From NCBI RefSeq assembly GCF_002843425.1, contig NZ_NKXO01000012.1, positions 1-64,000 on the forward strand: a stretch of 64,000 nt of DNA, in the 5' to 3' direction. The notes under the pieces are model-generated. The model searched no databases and was not told where the DNA came from. It saw only the letters and a list, made by a program, of their open reading frames with translations. The DNA comes from Raineya orbicola. GTDB lineage: Bacteria; Bacteroidota; Bacteroidia; Cytophagales; Thermonemataceae. A program made the translations under genes and the position numbers. Shown here piece by piece: positions 17,002-25,351 of the stretch (its first letter is position 1; every line of letters begins with the position of its first letter).

Positions 17002-17451
17002 ATGTCGCATTTAGATTATATCAGAACCGTAGAAGACGCTTTCAAGAAACTGGGAATTAACCCCAACGATGCTAAAGCCCCTATTCAAGGAGCTTGGATA
17101 TTCAAACGTGGCTCAGCTACAATTCGAGTGATGCTTAACTCTACACCCACTTCCGAAGGAGAGCAAAAAACCCTTGCTATGATGGCTCATATTTCAGAAA
17201 TGCCTCGCCGCAAACAAAGGCAATTCTTCCGCCGCCTGCTGGAAATGAATAGCTCTTTTATTACCGAAAGATTTGAAATTTTTGATAACGAAATTTATCT
17301 AACCGCTTCACGTTATTTAGAAGGTTTAGATTCAGATGAAGTAGTAGATATGATGAAAGAAATCAGCGAAACAGCGGATTTCGTAGATGATAGAATAAAA
17401 AAAGAATTCGCCGATGCCTTCGGACCGCCTCAACCTAAAAGTAAAAAATAA
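17002..17451 (+). CDS. YbjN-domain / type III chaperone-like protein
   Basis: 149 residues. The pattern resembles YbjN/sensory-transduction-regulator domains, which share the fold of type III secretion chaperones: an alpha helix, beta strands around WIFKRGSATIRVMLNS, a basic helix RRKQRQFFRRLLEMNSSF, a strand pair FEIFDNEIYLTASRYLEGLD, and a C-terminal helix EVVDMMKEISETADFVDDR. The molecular role is unknown; such domains bind protein partners. It is followed after 31 bases by a secreted protein gene, possibly co-transcribed. A consensus promoter stands directly upstream. Confidence 0.6.
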   Translation: MSHLDYIRTVEDAFKKLGINPNDAKAPIQGAWIFKRGSATIRVMLNSTPTSEGEQKTLAMMAHISEMPRRKQRQFFRRLLEMNSSFITERFEIFDNEIYLTASRYLEGLDSDEVVDMMKEISETADFVDDRIKKEFADAFGPPQPKSKK

Positions 17452-17482
17452 ATCCATTAAAATTCTCTAAAATCTGAGAACT

Positions 17483-18409
17483 ATGAGAAAATTATGTTTA
17501 TTATTCCTTCTTGCTTGTGCAAATTTACTTTTGGCACAAGATTTCAAAGTGCTGCACAGCTACGGAAATAACACCCTTAAAACGACCAAGAAAAAAATTT
17601 TCATTGGTACTTCCCTTAAAAATTCTGATGTTATTGTAGTGGGTGAAAATAGCTATATCAATCTGATGCACGAAAAAACAGGCAAAACCCTTGAAATTAA
17701 GCAAAAAGGAGAGTATTTGTTAGGCAACTTCAAAGTTCCTGCACAAGGTTCTTCTACGTTTGCCAAGTACGGAAGTTTTGTGCTTGGTGAAATGACCAAA
17801 GCTGAAAAGCAAGACATCAACAAAAATCATCGTAAATATATGGCTATGACAGGAGCAGTTTCTCGTGAGAGGAAATCTATTAGTATAGACAAAGCTATAC
17901 CCCTGGTTGTTCCTCCAGAAAGCGAAAACTCTTATCTGTTCGGCAATAGTACAACAATTGTTTGGGTAGGTGAGGAAGGTAAAAAATACTATGTGCGAAT
18001 AAAAACACTTGGCGGCGAAACAGTAGCTCTTTTAGAAGTTACCCAGCCAAAGTTTACTTTTAATTTTAGCTTGCTCAAAAAAAATAAAGACGGATTGGCG
18101 AATTATGAAGTGCTTGTATATGAAGCCGAAAATGAGAATGTAAAAGGCAGTTTTAACATTAGTCTTTTGGAAGCTCGCAACAGAAGCAACATAGAGAAAG
18201 AAATTAAAGACTTTCGCCCCGAAACAGCAATGGATTACTTGATACTGGCTCGTTTCTTTGAGGAGAATAAGCTACTATTTGATGCTCTTTCTTGCTACGA
18301 AAAAGCCCTTGAAATGCAAAATGATGAGTTTATCAAAACAACCTATATGGAGTTTTTGGTAAGAAACAGAATGGGATACACATACGCAGAAAACCAAGAG
18401 AAAAAATAA
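17483..18409 (+). CDS. secreted protein of unknown function with C-terminal TPR-like helices
   Basis: 308 residues. Signal peptide MRKLCLLFLLACANLLLAQ. Residues 20-100 are beta-rich (VIVVGENSYINLMHEKTGKTLEIKQKGEYLL), similar in style to FecR-type periplasmic domains. Then comes a second beta region with TTIVWVGEEGKKYYVRIKTLGG. A C-terminal helical pair (about 245-290, AMDYLILARFFEENKLLFDALSCYEKALEMQ) looks like a TPR unit. No family name can be given with confidence. Only 1 base separates its stop from the DUF2237 gene, so the two are probably translated from one message. Confidence 0.6.
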   Translation: MRKLCLLFLLACANLLLAQDFKVLHSYGNNTLKTTKKKIFIGTSLKNSDVIVVGENSYINLMHEKTGKTLEIKQKGEYLLGNFKVPAQGSSTFAKYGSFVLGEMTKAEKQDINKNHRKYMAMTGAVSRERKSISIDKAIPLVVPPESENSYLFGNSTTIVWVGEEGKKYYVRIKTLGGETVALLEVTQPKFTFNFSLLKKNKDGLANYEVLVYEAENENVKGSFNISLLEARNRSNIEKEIKDFRPETAMDYLILARFFEENKLLFDALSCYEKALEMQNDEFIKTTYMEFLVRNRMGYTYAENQEKK

Positions 18410-18410
18410 A

Positions 18411-18782
18411 ATGGGACAGCTAAATGTTTTCGGTGAGCCACTCAAAATTTGTAGCGAAAAGCCACTTACAGGATATTTTCGCGATGGTTGTTGCAATACC
18501 GATGAAACTGATGTTGGCTCACACACGGTTTGTGCAGTGGTTACGGAAGATTTTTTGATATTTTCTTTGGAGCAAGGCAATGACCTTATTACGCCTGCTC
18601 CTTGGTATCAGTTTGAAGGTTTGAAACCCGGTGATAGATGGTGTTTGTGTGCTTCTCGTTGGTTAGAAGCTTATCGGGCTGGTAAAGCTCCCCTTGTAGA
18701 TTTAGAGGCGACCAACGAAAAATGTCTTGAAATAATACCAATGAAAATACTTTTGCAATTTGCAGTGAGAGAAAATGCTTAG
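18411..18782 (+). CDS. DUF2237 family protein
   Basis: 123 residues that match DUF2237 almost end to end: NVFGEPLKICS, PLTGYFRDGCCNTDETDVGSH, VTEDFLIFSLEQGNDL, PGDRWCLCASRWLEA and a Glu/Ala-rich C-terminal part. The paired Cys residues (GCC and WCLC) are conserved in the family and could bind metal or form a disulfide. Function is unknown. It starts 1 base after the preceding secreted protein, and its last 4 bases overlap the converging HAD phosphatase gene. Confidence 0.85.
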   Translation: MGQLNVFGEPLKICSEKPLTGYFRDGCCNTDETDVGSHTVCAVVTEDFLIFSLEQGNDLITPAPWYQFEGLKPGDRWCLCASRWLEAYRAGKAPLVDLEATNEKCLEIIPMKILLQFAVRENA

Positions 18783-19288
18783 CTACTTAAAATTTTCTGC
18801 GTAGCTTCCCACAGATTTTCTGCATAAAAATCTACTTGTAATTCGCTGGTATAAGAACCTACTTTAATCGTTTTGATACCTAATTTTTGAGCAGGAATGA
18901 GGTCTCGGTCATTATCGCCTACCATATACGAAAGGGAAGGAGCAACATTGTAACGTGCTATCGCTCTTTCAAAAAGCAGACTTTCAGGCTTACGGCTTAA
19001 TGAATTCGTATAATATCTATTGTAAGGCGAATAATACAAATCGTCTATCAAGTTTCCACATTTTTCTTGCAGAAAATAATGGCATCGCCAAACATCTTGA
19101 GCCGTATAAGTTCCTCGGGCTATGCCCCCCTGATTAGTAATAATAACCAAATAAAAACCTGCTTCTTTGAGCAATTTCAAAGCCTCACAAACTCTGTATT
19201 CTAAGATAAAATCCTCAATCTTGTAAGTATATTCACCTCTTTCTACATTCAAAACACCGTCTCTATCCAGAAAAACTGCTTTATTCAT
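18779..19288 (-). CDS. HAD-family phosphatase, GmhB/HisB-like
   Basis: 169 residues. HAD motif I is FLDRDGVLNVE (nucleophile Asp8, acid Asp10). Motif II is IITNQGGIARG. The Lys motif is RKPESLLFERA. Motif III/IV is MVGDNDRDLIPAQKLGIKTI. This is the layout of D-glycero-D-manno-heptose-1,7-bisphosphate 7-phosphatase (GmhB), used in LPS core heptose synthesis, and of histidinol phosphatase. In GmhB a C-x-H and C-x-C cluster before RKP binds zinc. Here the same place reads YYSPYNRYYTNSLSRKP with no Cys, so substrate assignment is open. Start ATG at 19288 with a promoter at 19309-19338. Confidence 0.8.
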   Translation of the reverse strand: MNKAVFLDRDGVLNVERGEYTYKIEDFILEYRVCEALKLLKEAGFYLVIITNQGGIARGTYTAQDVWRCHYFLQEKCGNLIDDLYYSPYNRYYTNSLSRKPESLLFERAIARYNVAPSLSYMVGDNDRDLIPAQKLGIKTIKVGSYTSELQVDFYAENLWEATQKILSS

Positions 19289-19308
19289 AGCTGAAAAAAA
19301 TTATCTTG

Positions 19309-19338
19309 CAAAATTATCAAAAAAACTGAATTTTTCAA
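19309..19338 (-). promoter_or_regulatory. promoter of the HAD phosphatase gene
   Basis: On the minus strand: TTG (19338-19336), 19 bases, TAATTTTG (19316-19309). This predicts a start of transcription near 19302 and a very short leader before the ATG at 19288. Confidence 0.6.
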
Positions 19339-19375
19339 GAAATATTTTTGTTAAAAAAACAAAATCAAGACAATT

Positions 19376-19645
19376 ATGGAATATCACATTCAAGTAGAAA
19401 ACATCAAATGCGGTGGTTGTATAAATAGTATCAAAAAAGCCGTTTCATCTATTGCAGGCGTTGAAAAAGTAGAAGTAAATAAGGAAACAGAAACCGTTAG
19501 CGTTTTGGGGGGCGAAAATCTGCAAGCACAACTTGTAGAAAAACTTGCAGAACTTGGCTATCCCGAAAAAGGCAATAATAACCTTTGGCTCAAAGCCAAA
19601 TCTTTTGTGAGTTGTGCTGTGGGGAGAATTAATAAAGAGGATTAG
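19376..19645 (+). CDS. heavy-metal-associated (HMA) domain protein
   Basis: 89 residues, one HMA domain of the CopZ/Atx1 kind. The metal-binding loop is IKCGGCINSIKKAV (Cys12, Cys15), followed by VEKVEVNKETETVSVLG and AELGYPEKG, giving a beta-alpha-beta-beta-alpha-beta pattern. Such proteins carry Cu(I) or similar ions in the cytoplasm. No P-type ATPase is nearby to receive it. A -7-like TATTTTTG lies at 19343-19350, and a clear terminator follows the gene, so it is probably monocistronic. The usual Met before the CxxC is replaced by Lys (IKCGGC), so metal preference may differ. Confidence 0.82.
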   Translation: MEYHIQVENIKCGGCINSIKKAVSSIAGVEKVEVNKETETVSVLGGENLQAQLVEKLAELGYPEKGNNNLWLKAKSFVSCAVGRINKED

Positions 19646-19673
19646 CAGAAAGATAGTTTCTCCTACTTTTCAG

Positions 19674-19712
19674 ACCTTGCAAGCCATAAACTTGTAAGGT
19701 TTTATTTTTTTT
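19674..19712 (+). terminator. intrinsic terminator after the HMA gene
   Basis: ACCTTGCAAG (19674-19683) pairs with CTTGTAAGGT (19691-19700), with one G-U pair and a 7-base loop. TTTATTTTTTTT follows. Confidence 0.85.
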
Positions 19713-19780
19713 CGTGTATTTGGAAAAATACTTTATTTTTGCAAGCGTTAATACAATAGTTGTACTCAAATTTGAAAGAA

Positions 19781-20989
19781 ATGCGTTTTATACCTTCTTT
19801 TTTTCGAAAAAAAGACCCCAACAAGCCTAAAAAATCAAAACTTCGTGAATGGATAGATGCGATTGTTTTTGCTGTAGTCGTGGCTACTTTCTTGCGTTGG
19901 CTCTTGTTAGAAGCCTATACCATTCCGACCCCTTCAATGGAAGGCTCACTACTTACAGGAGATTTCTTGTTTGTTAGTAAATTACACTACGGAGCAAGAA
20001 CGCCTAAAACGCCTTTGCAAGTGCCTCTTACTCACCAAAAAATATTTTTTACCAATATTCCTTCATATCTGGATTGGATACAACTGCCTCAATATCGCTT
20101 ACCTCATTTTTCAGAAGTAAAAAATGGTGATGTTGTGGTTTTCAACTATCCCGGCTTTGAGGAAAAACAACCTCGCCACCCCGTAGATTTGCGTACCAAC
20201 TACATTAAACGTTGTATTGCGATTGCAGGTGATACCCTTGAAATTCGCAATGCTGATGTGTATGTAAATGGCAAACGCTTTCCCGACCACGAAAAGACAC
20301 AGTTCTCGTACAGTATTGAAGTAAAAGACGAAATACCACAAGAGGATTTAGAAGAATTGGGTTTATTTGTAGGTGATGATATTGAAAATCCTGATATTGA
20401 GTATTTACCCGCCCAAAATCGTTACGTAGGTTTTTTGAATGCAAAAACTGCCGAAGCAATTAGCAAATTGCCCCAAGTAAAAAAAGTAGAAAAAATTATT
20501 ATGCCCGCGGGTAAAAAAGAAGAGGCAGGGCAGACGATTCTAAATGATAAAGGCAAAGGAGAAACTATTTTTGGCGAAAATGTGTATCCTGTATTTCCGC
20601 ATAGTGCCAAATTCAATTGGAACAGAGATAATTTCGGACCGCTTTGGGTGCCTAAAAAAGGGGCAACTATTCCTATCAATGAAACTACCCTTGCTCTTTA
20701 TGGCTTTACTATTCAAGAGTTTGAAGGCTATGATAAAGACGAGTTAGAAATCACCAACAATAATGAGCTAATTATTGATAAAAAGCCTGTTAAGACTTAT
20801 ACTTTCAAGCAAGATTATTACTTTATGATGGGCGATAACCGCCACAACTCACTGGATTCTCGTTATTGGGGTTTTGTTCCCGCCGACCATATCGTAGGAA
20901 AAGCCCTATTTATTTGGATGTCTTGGGAAAGCCGTGCCAAGTGGTATAAAAAAATTCGCTGGGGTAGATTGTTTAACGGAATTGATTAG
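19781..20989 (+). CDS. lepB: signal peptidase I
   Basis: 402 residues from the ATG at 19781. A longer frame opens at a TTG at 19760, but the -7 element TATTTTTG (19734-19741) and the ATG fit a normal leader. One membrane helix (about 24-44) is followed by the catalytic Ser52 in [15 protein letters not shown] and Lys143 in [16 protein letters not shown]. The late box is [19 protein letters not shown]. These are the Ser/Lys dyad and boxes B to E of type I signal peptidases, which remove signal peptides on the periplasmic side. The region between the Lys box and box E carries a long insert (about 165-300), common in Bacteroidota. Confidence 0.93.
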   Translation: MRFIPSFFRKKDPNKPKKSKLREWIDAIVFAVVVATFLRWLLLEAYTIPTPSMEGSLLTGDFLFVSKLHYGARTPKTPLQVPLTHQKIFFTNIPSYLDWIQLPQYRLPHFSEVKNGDVVVFNYPGFEEKQPRHPVDLRTNYIKRCIAIAGDTLEIRNADVYVNGKRFPDHEKTQFSYSIEVKDEIPQEDLEELGLFVGDDIENPDIEYLPAQNRYVGFLNAKTAEAISKLPQVKKVEKIIMPAGKKEEAGQTILNDKGKGETIFGENVYPVFPHSAKFNWNRDNFGPLWVPKKGATIPINETTLALYGFTIQEFEGYDKDELEITNNNELIIDKKPVKTYTFKQDYYFMMGDNRHNSLDSRYWGFVPADHIVGKALFIWMSWESRAKWYKKIRWGRLFNGID

Positions 20990-21033
20990 TAAAAGATAAA
21001 AATCAGGAAGCAAGAAATAGGTTTTTCAAAGAA

Positions 21034-22275
21034 TTGAGCCGAACCGCTACATATCGTTTCATAGCTCAACGCATAGCCAGCCCACAAATGCAAAAAAATG
21101 TGGGCTTGGGTTTTTCTGTGCTTGTTAGTAAAATGGCAGTCGTAAGTGTAGCTATTACGATAGTGGTGATTTTACTTTCTTTTGCTGTCCTTTTAGGTTT
21201 CAAAAATGCTATCAAAAGCAAAATATTTAGTTTCACAGGGCATATACGTATTGTAAAAACCAGCAACAATCAATCTTTCGAAGAACCTGCTGTGCCTATT
21301 CAGACAGAAATTTATCAGAAAAGAAAAAATGTTCCCTTTATTGAACATTTACAAGTGTATGCTCAAAAACCGGGCGTTATAAAGGTGAAAGAAAATGTAC
21401 AAGGGGTGGTCTTGAAGGGTGTTGGTGAAGATTATCGCAAAGAAGATTTCTTAGAAAATCTGCAAGAAGGGCGTTGGCTTAATTTCAAAAATGGTACGGA
21501 AAGTAAGGAAACGCTTATCAGCCGAAGCATAGCTCGCAAACTCAATTTGAAATTAGGTGATTCGCTTATCGTAATTTTTGTGCAAGAACCGCCTCGTTTC
21601 CGCAAACTTGCTGTTGTAGGCATTTACGAAACAGGTGTAGGTATTTTTGATGAAAAATTTTTAATAACTGACCTGAAAACCATTCAGAAAGTCAATAATT
21701 GGGGTGATAGTTTGGTAAGTGGTTATGAAATCTTTTTGAAAGATTTTGATAAGCTCATTGAAAATTCACGAGAGTTAGAAAACCTGCTTCCTTATGATTT
21801 GAGCCAACAGCCTGTTACTGCCAAACATTTTGATACCTTTGAATGGCTGGAACTGCTGGATAACAACGTTGTGATTATTTTAGTCATTATTTTAGCAGTT
21901 ACGGCATTTAATATTATTTCAGTATTGCTGATAATGATGATGGAACGAACGAATATGATTGGCATTTTGAAGGCTTTGGGGGCAGAAAACAAACAAATTG
22001 AACGCATTTTTTTCCTGCACGCTTTGCATATCGTGGTAAAAGGTTTTTTATGGGGAAATTTGCTTGCTTATTTGCTATATCTGATTGAGCATTACGGAAA
22101 ACTTATTCCTTTGGACACCCAAAATTATTTGGTTAGCTACGTACCTGTACAATGGAATTGGCTCGTTTGGATATTAGCCAACATAGGAACTTTCTTACTC
22201 ATTAGCCTTGTAATGTGGCTTCCTATACGTTTTGTGGTGAAAATACCTCCTATCAAAGCAATTCGTTTTGTATAA
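21034..22275 (+). CDS. LolC/LolE-like lipoprotein-releasing ABC permease
   Basis: 413 residues with the FtsX layout: N-terminal helix (about 30-55), large periplasmic domain (about 60-270) and three helices at the C-terminal end. LolE-type signatures are VSKMAVVSVAITIVVILLSFAVLLGFKNAI and MMMERTNMIGILKALGAENKQI. In LolCDE this permease extracts outer-membrane lipoproteins from the inner membrane. The only in-frame start that keeps RFIAQRI is the TTG at 21034, since no ATG exists between the upstream stop codon and this point. The short gap to lepB contains a TCTTGCTTCCTG-type repeat on the minus strand (21004-21015). Confidence 0.85.
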   Translation: MSRTATYRFIAQRIASPQMQKNVGLGFSVLVSKMAVVSVAITIVVILLSFAVLLGFKNAIKSKIFSFTGHIRIVKTSNNQSFEEPAVPIQTEIYQKRKNVPFIEHLQVYAQKPGVIKVKENVQGVVLKGVGEDYRKEDFLENLQEGRWLNFKNGTESKETLISRSIARKLNLKLGDSLIVIFVQEPPRFRKLAVVGIYETGVGIFDEKFLITDLKTIQKVNNWGDSLVSGYEIFLKDFDKLIENSRELENLLPYDLSQQPVTAKHFDTFEWLELLDNNVVIILVIILAVTAFNIISVLLIMMMERTNMIGILKALGAENKQIERIFFLHALHIVVKGFLWGNLLAYLLYLIEHYGKLIPLDTQNYLVSYVPVQWNWLVWILANIGTFLLISLVMWLPIRFVVKIPPIKAIRFV

Positions 22276-22283
22276 AAATTCTT

Positions 22284-22982
22284 TCAAGTAAGTTGAATAA
22301 TTCCAGACCCCTCTGTTTTCAGTATGGTAAAACGGGCAAACAATTCTTCTTTGTACCAAGCTAATTTTTTTGTGAGTTGAATTACACGCTTGTGTTCAGG
22401 ACTTTTATAGGCATAGTTGTTCATAGCTTCTAAATTTTCCCAAATGCTAAAAGTAGCTTGCTGAATTAGGGGTAGTTCGCCAATGCCTACCGAAAAAATA
22501 AGTCCTTCACGGCTTCGCATATTTTTACTTACGGGGCGGACCATACGCCAAAAGTGCCAAATTCTGTTCCATTTGATAGTAGCTCGTGTGATAACCGCTA
22601 TTTTATCTTGATAGTTTACTTGCTTTTTTTGAGGAACAAAAGGCTCTATGCCGTCCCACTTGCCGTGAGCATTGAGCGTTTCAAGAAATAAAGTTTGATA
22701 TTGGGAGGCTTTTTCTTTGAGTTTTAAGAAAATGCTTGAAAATTGGAAAAATCGCTGACATTCCTCTTCATTATTCCATACGCATAGCAAGCCATACAAA
22801 CTAAAATTAGGGAAAATACTGAAACCACTTTGCCCTCCACTGCCGAGCATTTTTACGAAAGATAGCTCTTTGATTTGTTTGAGTAAATTAGGTAGCCTAC
22901 CCATTTGCACAAATGCCCACCAAAGATTTTTTAAGCCCTTGTAACGAAAGAATGTAAGTGTAACTACTTGCTTATTATTCAT
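22284..22982 (-). CDS. crtA: CrtA-like carotenoid monooxygenase (spheroidene monooxygenase family)
   Basis: 232 residues from the ATG at 22982. The upstream in-frame codon at 22991 is a TTG and is less likely. The family pattern is clear: VVTLTFFRYKGLKNLWWAF, FSLYGLLCVW, ITRATIKWNRIWHFWRMVRPVS, and GLIFSVGIGELPLIQQATFSIWE. CrtA oxygenates carotenoid ends, giving 2-keto or 2-hydroxy groups. In Bacteroidota relatives this would modify the acyclic end of a flexixanthin-like pigment (inference). Converges with the LolE-like gene, with 8 bases between the stops. Confidence 0.8.
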   Translation of the reverse strand: MNNKQVVTLTFFRYKGLKNLWWAFVQMGRLPNLLKQIKELSFVKMLGSGGQSGFSIFPNFSLYGLLCVWNNEEECQRFFQFSSIFLKLKEKASQYQTLFLETLNAHGKWDGIEPFVPQKKQVNYQDKIAVITRATIKWNRIWHFWRMVRPVSKNMRSREGLIFSVGIGELPLIQQATFSIWENLEAMNNYAYKSPEHKRVIQLTKKLAWYKEELFARFTILKTEGSGIIQLT

Positions 22983-23072
22983 AAATTGCAAAAGATTTAC
23001 GAATAAACCATTTTTAGAGTAATTTTGTTAGGCGTTGGCATAATAGAAAATTGGACTATTGAAGTATTAAAA

Positions 23073-23957
23073 CTAAAACTCCCTGAAAAAGGCAAGAATA
23101 TTATCTACCTCGTAATCCCAATATTTGTAATCGTGGGCATACTGGGCAGGCAAATTGAGTTTTACTTTCAGATGAGGGTGATTTTTGCGTAAAGCCTCGT
23201 AAAAAATTTGCGTTTGTGAGTAGGGGCAGACTTTATCTTGCTTGCCGTGTCCTAAATAGATAGGGGTTTTCCATTTTTTTATTTGAAAAACAATATTCTC
23301 TTCTTCTTGCCAACGCTTCGGAAATTGCTGATACGCTCCCAAATAGCCAATATGTACTTTATCTTGTGGAATTTTGCTTTGCTCATAATCTCCTGAAAGT
23401 GCCGCAACCGCTGTGAAAAGTTCAGGTTTCTCTAATGCCACTACCGCTACACCTCGCCCCCCTGTGGAAAGTCCTACGGCAAAATTTTTCTGTGTAGGAA
23501 GCAGTAAGCAATATTTTTCTTGCAAAAACCGAAACACACTATCTGTGAGCCAATATTTTTGAGGTTCTTTTCGCCAGTCAGCTCGCGTTTCGGGGTAAAG
23601 TTTGCTCATATAATTGCTTTTTCCCATTTCGGGCATAATAAGAATGTACCCTTCGGCAAGGGCTTTCTTGCAAAGCAAACTTTTCTTGCACCAATCATCT
23701 TTGGGAAAAGCAAAACCCTGTAAAATCAGCAAATTACCTTTGATGGGTGTTTTTTTATCAGGCAAAGCAATATCTACTAGCCCACCTGCAATTTTCAAAG
23801 TCTGAAAACTTTGCAAGCTATCGCAGATGGGTTTATACTCGTTTATGGACTTATTATGAAAAATTTTGACCTCATTGATTTGTGATTTTTGAGGCTCTTG
23901 GTTGTTTTTTTCGCTACAAGCCCAAACCAGCAAAGAAAACCAAATCCATTTTTGCAT
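23073..23957 (-). CDS. lipoprotein alpha/beta-hydrolase (putative esterase/peptidase)
   Basis: 294 residues. The lipoprotein signal ends at Cys14 (FSLLVWAC). The fold is an alpha/beta hydrolase with a nucleophile elbow GLSTGG (Ser164), an acid in GHGKQDKVCPYSQ and a His in AQYAHDYKYWD near the C-terminus. The oxyanion side is seen as ILQGFAFPKDDW. It resembles esterase-D or feruloyl-esterase-like serine hydrolases, but the substrate cannot be inferred. Sits 11 bases from the end of the beta-helix lipoprotein gene upstream and probably shares its transcript. Confidence 0.7.
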   Translation of the reverse strand: MQKWIWFSLLVWACSEKNNQEPQKSQINEVKIFHNKSINEYKPICDSLQSFQTLKIAGGLVDIALPDKKTPIKGNLLILQGFAFPKDDWCKKSLLCKKALAEGYILIMPEMGKSNYMSKLYPETRADWRKEPQKYWLTDSVFRFLQEKYCLLLPTQKNFAVGLSTGGRGVAVVALEKPELFTAVAALSGDYEQSKIPQDKVHIGYLGAYQQFPKRWQEEENIVFQIKKWKTPIYLGHGKQDKVCPYSQTQIFYEALRKNHPHLKVKLNLPAQYAHDYKYWDYEVDNILAFFREF

Positions 23958-23968
23958 ACAAGTTTTGT

Positions 23969-25351
23969 TTATCTTTCAAAAGCCCCTATATCAGGCGGAT
24001 TTTTGCGAGTTTTGCCTAAAATATCGGTTGTTATGGAAGTAGCTATTCCCTTTCCTATGGCGGGAGAAGTTGAAGGCAAGCGGTAATCAAATCGGCGAGG
24101 ACTACGAAAAAGCGAATCAGCAGGAACATTCAACAAATTATTATTTACGTTCAGAACATCTCGGAAAGTTTGCGTTCTGAAAATATTGTTTGCGGCAGAA
24201 AGATTGATATTTTCGCCTGCAAAAAGAATTTCATCTCGCAAATTGCCCCAAAAAATATTATTGAACAAACGCACTTGCATTTCTCCTGCTCCTGTTTCAT
24301 TGAAAAACACACTACCCGCCTCCTCCTGACGATTGAAGAAAAATTCATAATTAGCAAGCGTGCAATGTACCAATTCATACTCTCCGCCATTCGCCGCCTG
24401 AAAAAGTCGTAAAATAGCGTTATTGAGCAAGCAATTTCGCATAAAAATTTTAGCATTCACCCCTGCCAAAGTTGCTTCGGAGGCACTCTGCAAAGTTGCC
24501 CCTTCCAAAAGCACTTCCGAACTATCTACAAAAACAGCCACTTTTGCATTGGTAATTTTTGCAAAGCGAATTTGGTTATTAGTACTACTTTTTCGCAAAC
24601 GCAAGCCCTGCCAAGCTCCTAAAAGGTTTTCAAAACCTGCTTCTCTGCGAAAATAACGAAAAACCGCATTGCTATCTGCTTTACCATTCACTTTTAATGA
24701 GCCTTTAATTTCCATTTTAGCATCGTTAAAAGCATAAATTTTTGTTGCGGGTTGTATAGTGAGCGTACAACCCAAAGGTACTTCTACATTCCCTTTGAGC
24801 AGGTAAGGTCTTTGTTTTGTCCAAATAGCATTGCAGGGCAAAACACCTGAAACTACATTGACATTTTCCGCCCAAGTGAGCAATTTTACATTTTGGGTTT
24901 GGTTCGTTAGCTCAAACATTAAAGAGTCATAAGCCTGATAAATTTCATCTTGATTGCGATTGCGTATGCGTGCCGAAATAATCACAAGCAGGCTATCTCT
25001 ACCTAAAATGCTGACATTTTCAAAAATTTCACTTTTTTGAGCATTGATAATAATTTCGTAGTCATCGTTATTGCCACCGCCCAAAAAAATTTTTCGGATT
25101 TGTACTGCCTGTGAGTTAGGGTTATAGACTTTCAGTCTTTTGCTTGCCACAGGTACTCCTGCTACAATGGTATCAAAAATAATAGCGTCATCAGAAAAAA
25201 CCAATGAGGCAGGATTATCTGTAAAAATTTCATTACGAGGTTTGCAAGCAAATAAAATAAGCCCACAAATGCTCCAAAAAAGCACCTTTTGCACCAGCCC
25301 GCAAAAAAAACTATTCACGTTACTAAACAAATGTTTCGGCTTTCTGTGCAT
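23969..25351 (-). CDS. lipoprotein with right-handed beta-helix and choice-of-anchor-Q-like end
   Basis: 460 residues from the ATG at 25351, which overlaps the CcmF gene by 29 bases. A GTG at 25318, 4 bases after the CcmF stop, is an equally good start and gives a shorter signal (lipobox LILFAC). After a beta domain (about 50-160), repeated strands (residues about 180-400: TLTIQPATKIYAF, MEIKGSLKVNGKADSNAVF, ANNIF) form a parallel beta-helix. The C-terminal motif SPAIGKG to PPDIGAFER is typical of proteins annotated with choice-of-anchor Q domains. Such proteins are surface or periplasmic; a carbohydrate-binding role is only a guess. Confidence 0.7.
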   Translation of the reverse strand: MHRKPKHLFSNVNSFFCGLVQKVLFWSICGLILFACKPRNEIFTDNPASLVFSDDAIIFDTIVAGVPVASKRLKVYNPNSQAVQIRKIFLGGGNNDDYEIIINAQKSEIFENVSILGRDSLLVIISARIRNRNQDEIYQAYDSLMFELTNQTQNVKLLTWAENVNVVSGVLPCNAIWTKQRPYLLKGNVEVPLGCTLTIQPATKIYAFNDAKMEIKGSLKVNGKADSNAVFRYFRREAGFENLLGAWQGLRLRKSSTNNQIRFAKITNAKVAVFVDSSEVLLEGATLQSASEATLAGVNAKIFMRNCLLNNAILRLFQAANGGEYELVHCTLANYEFFFNRQEEAGSVFFNETGAGEMQVRLFNNIFWGNLRDEILFAGENINLSAANNIFRTQTFRDVLNVNNNLLNVPADSLFRSPRRFDYRLPSTSPAIGKGIATSITTDILGKTRKNPPDIGAFER

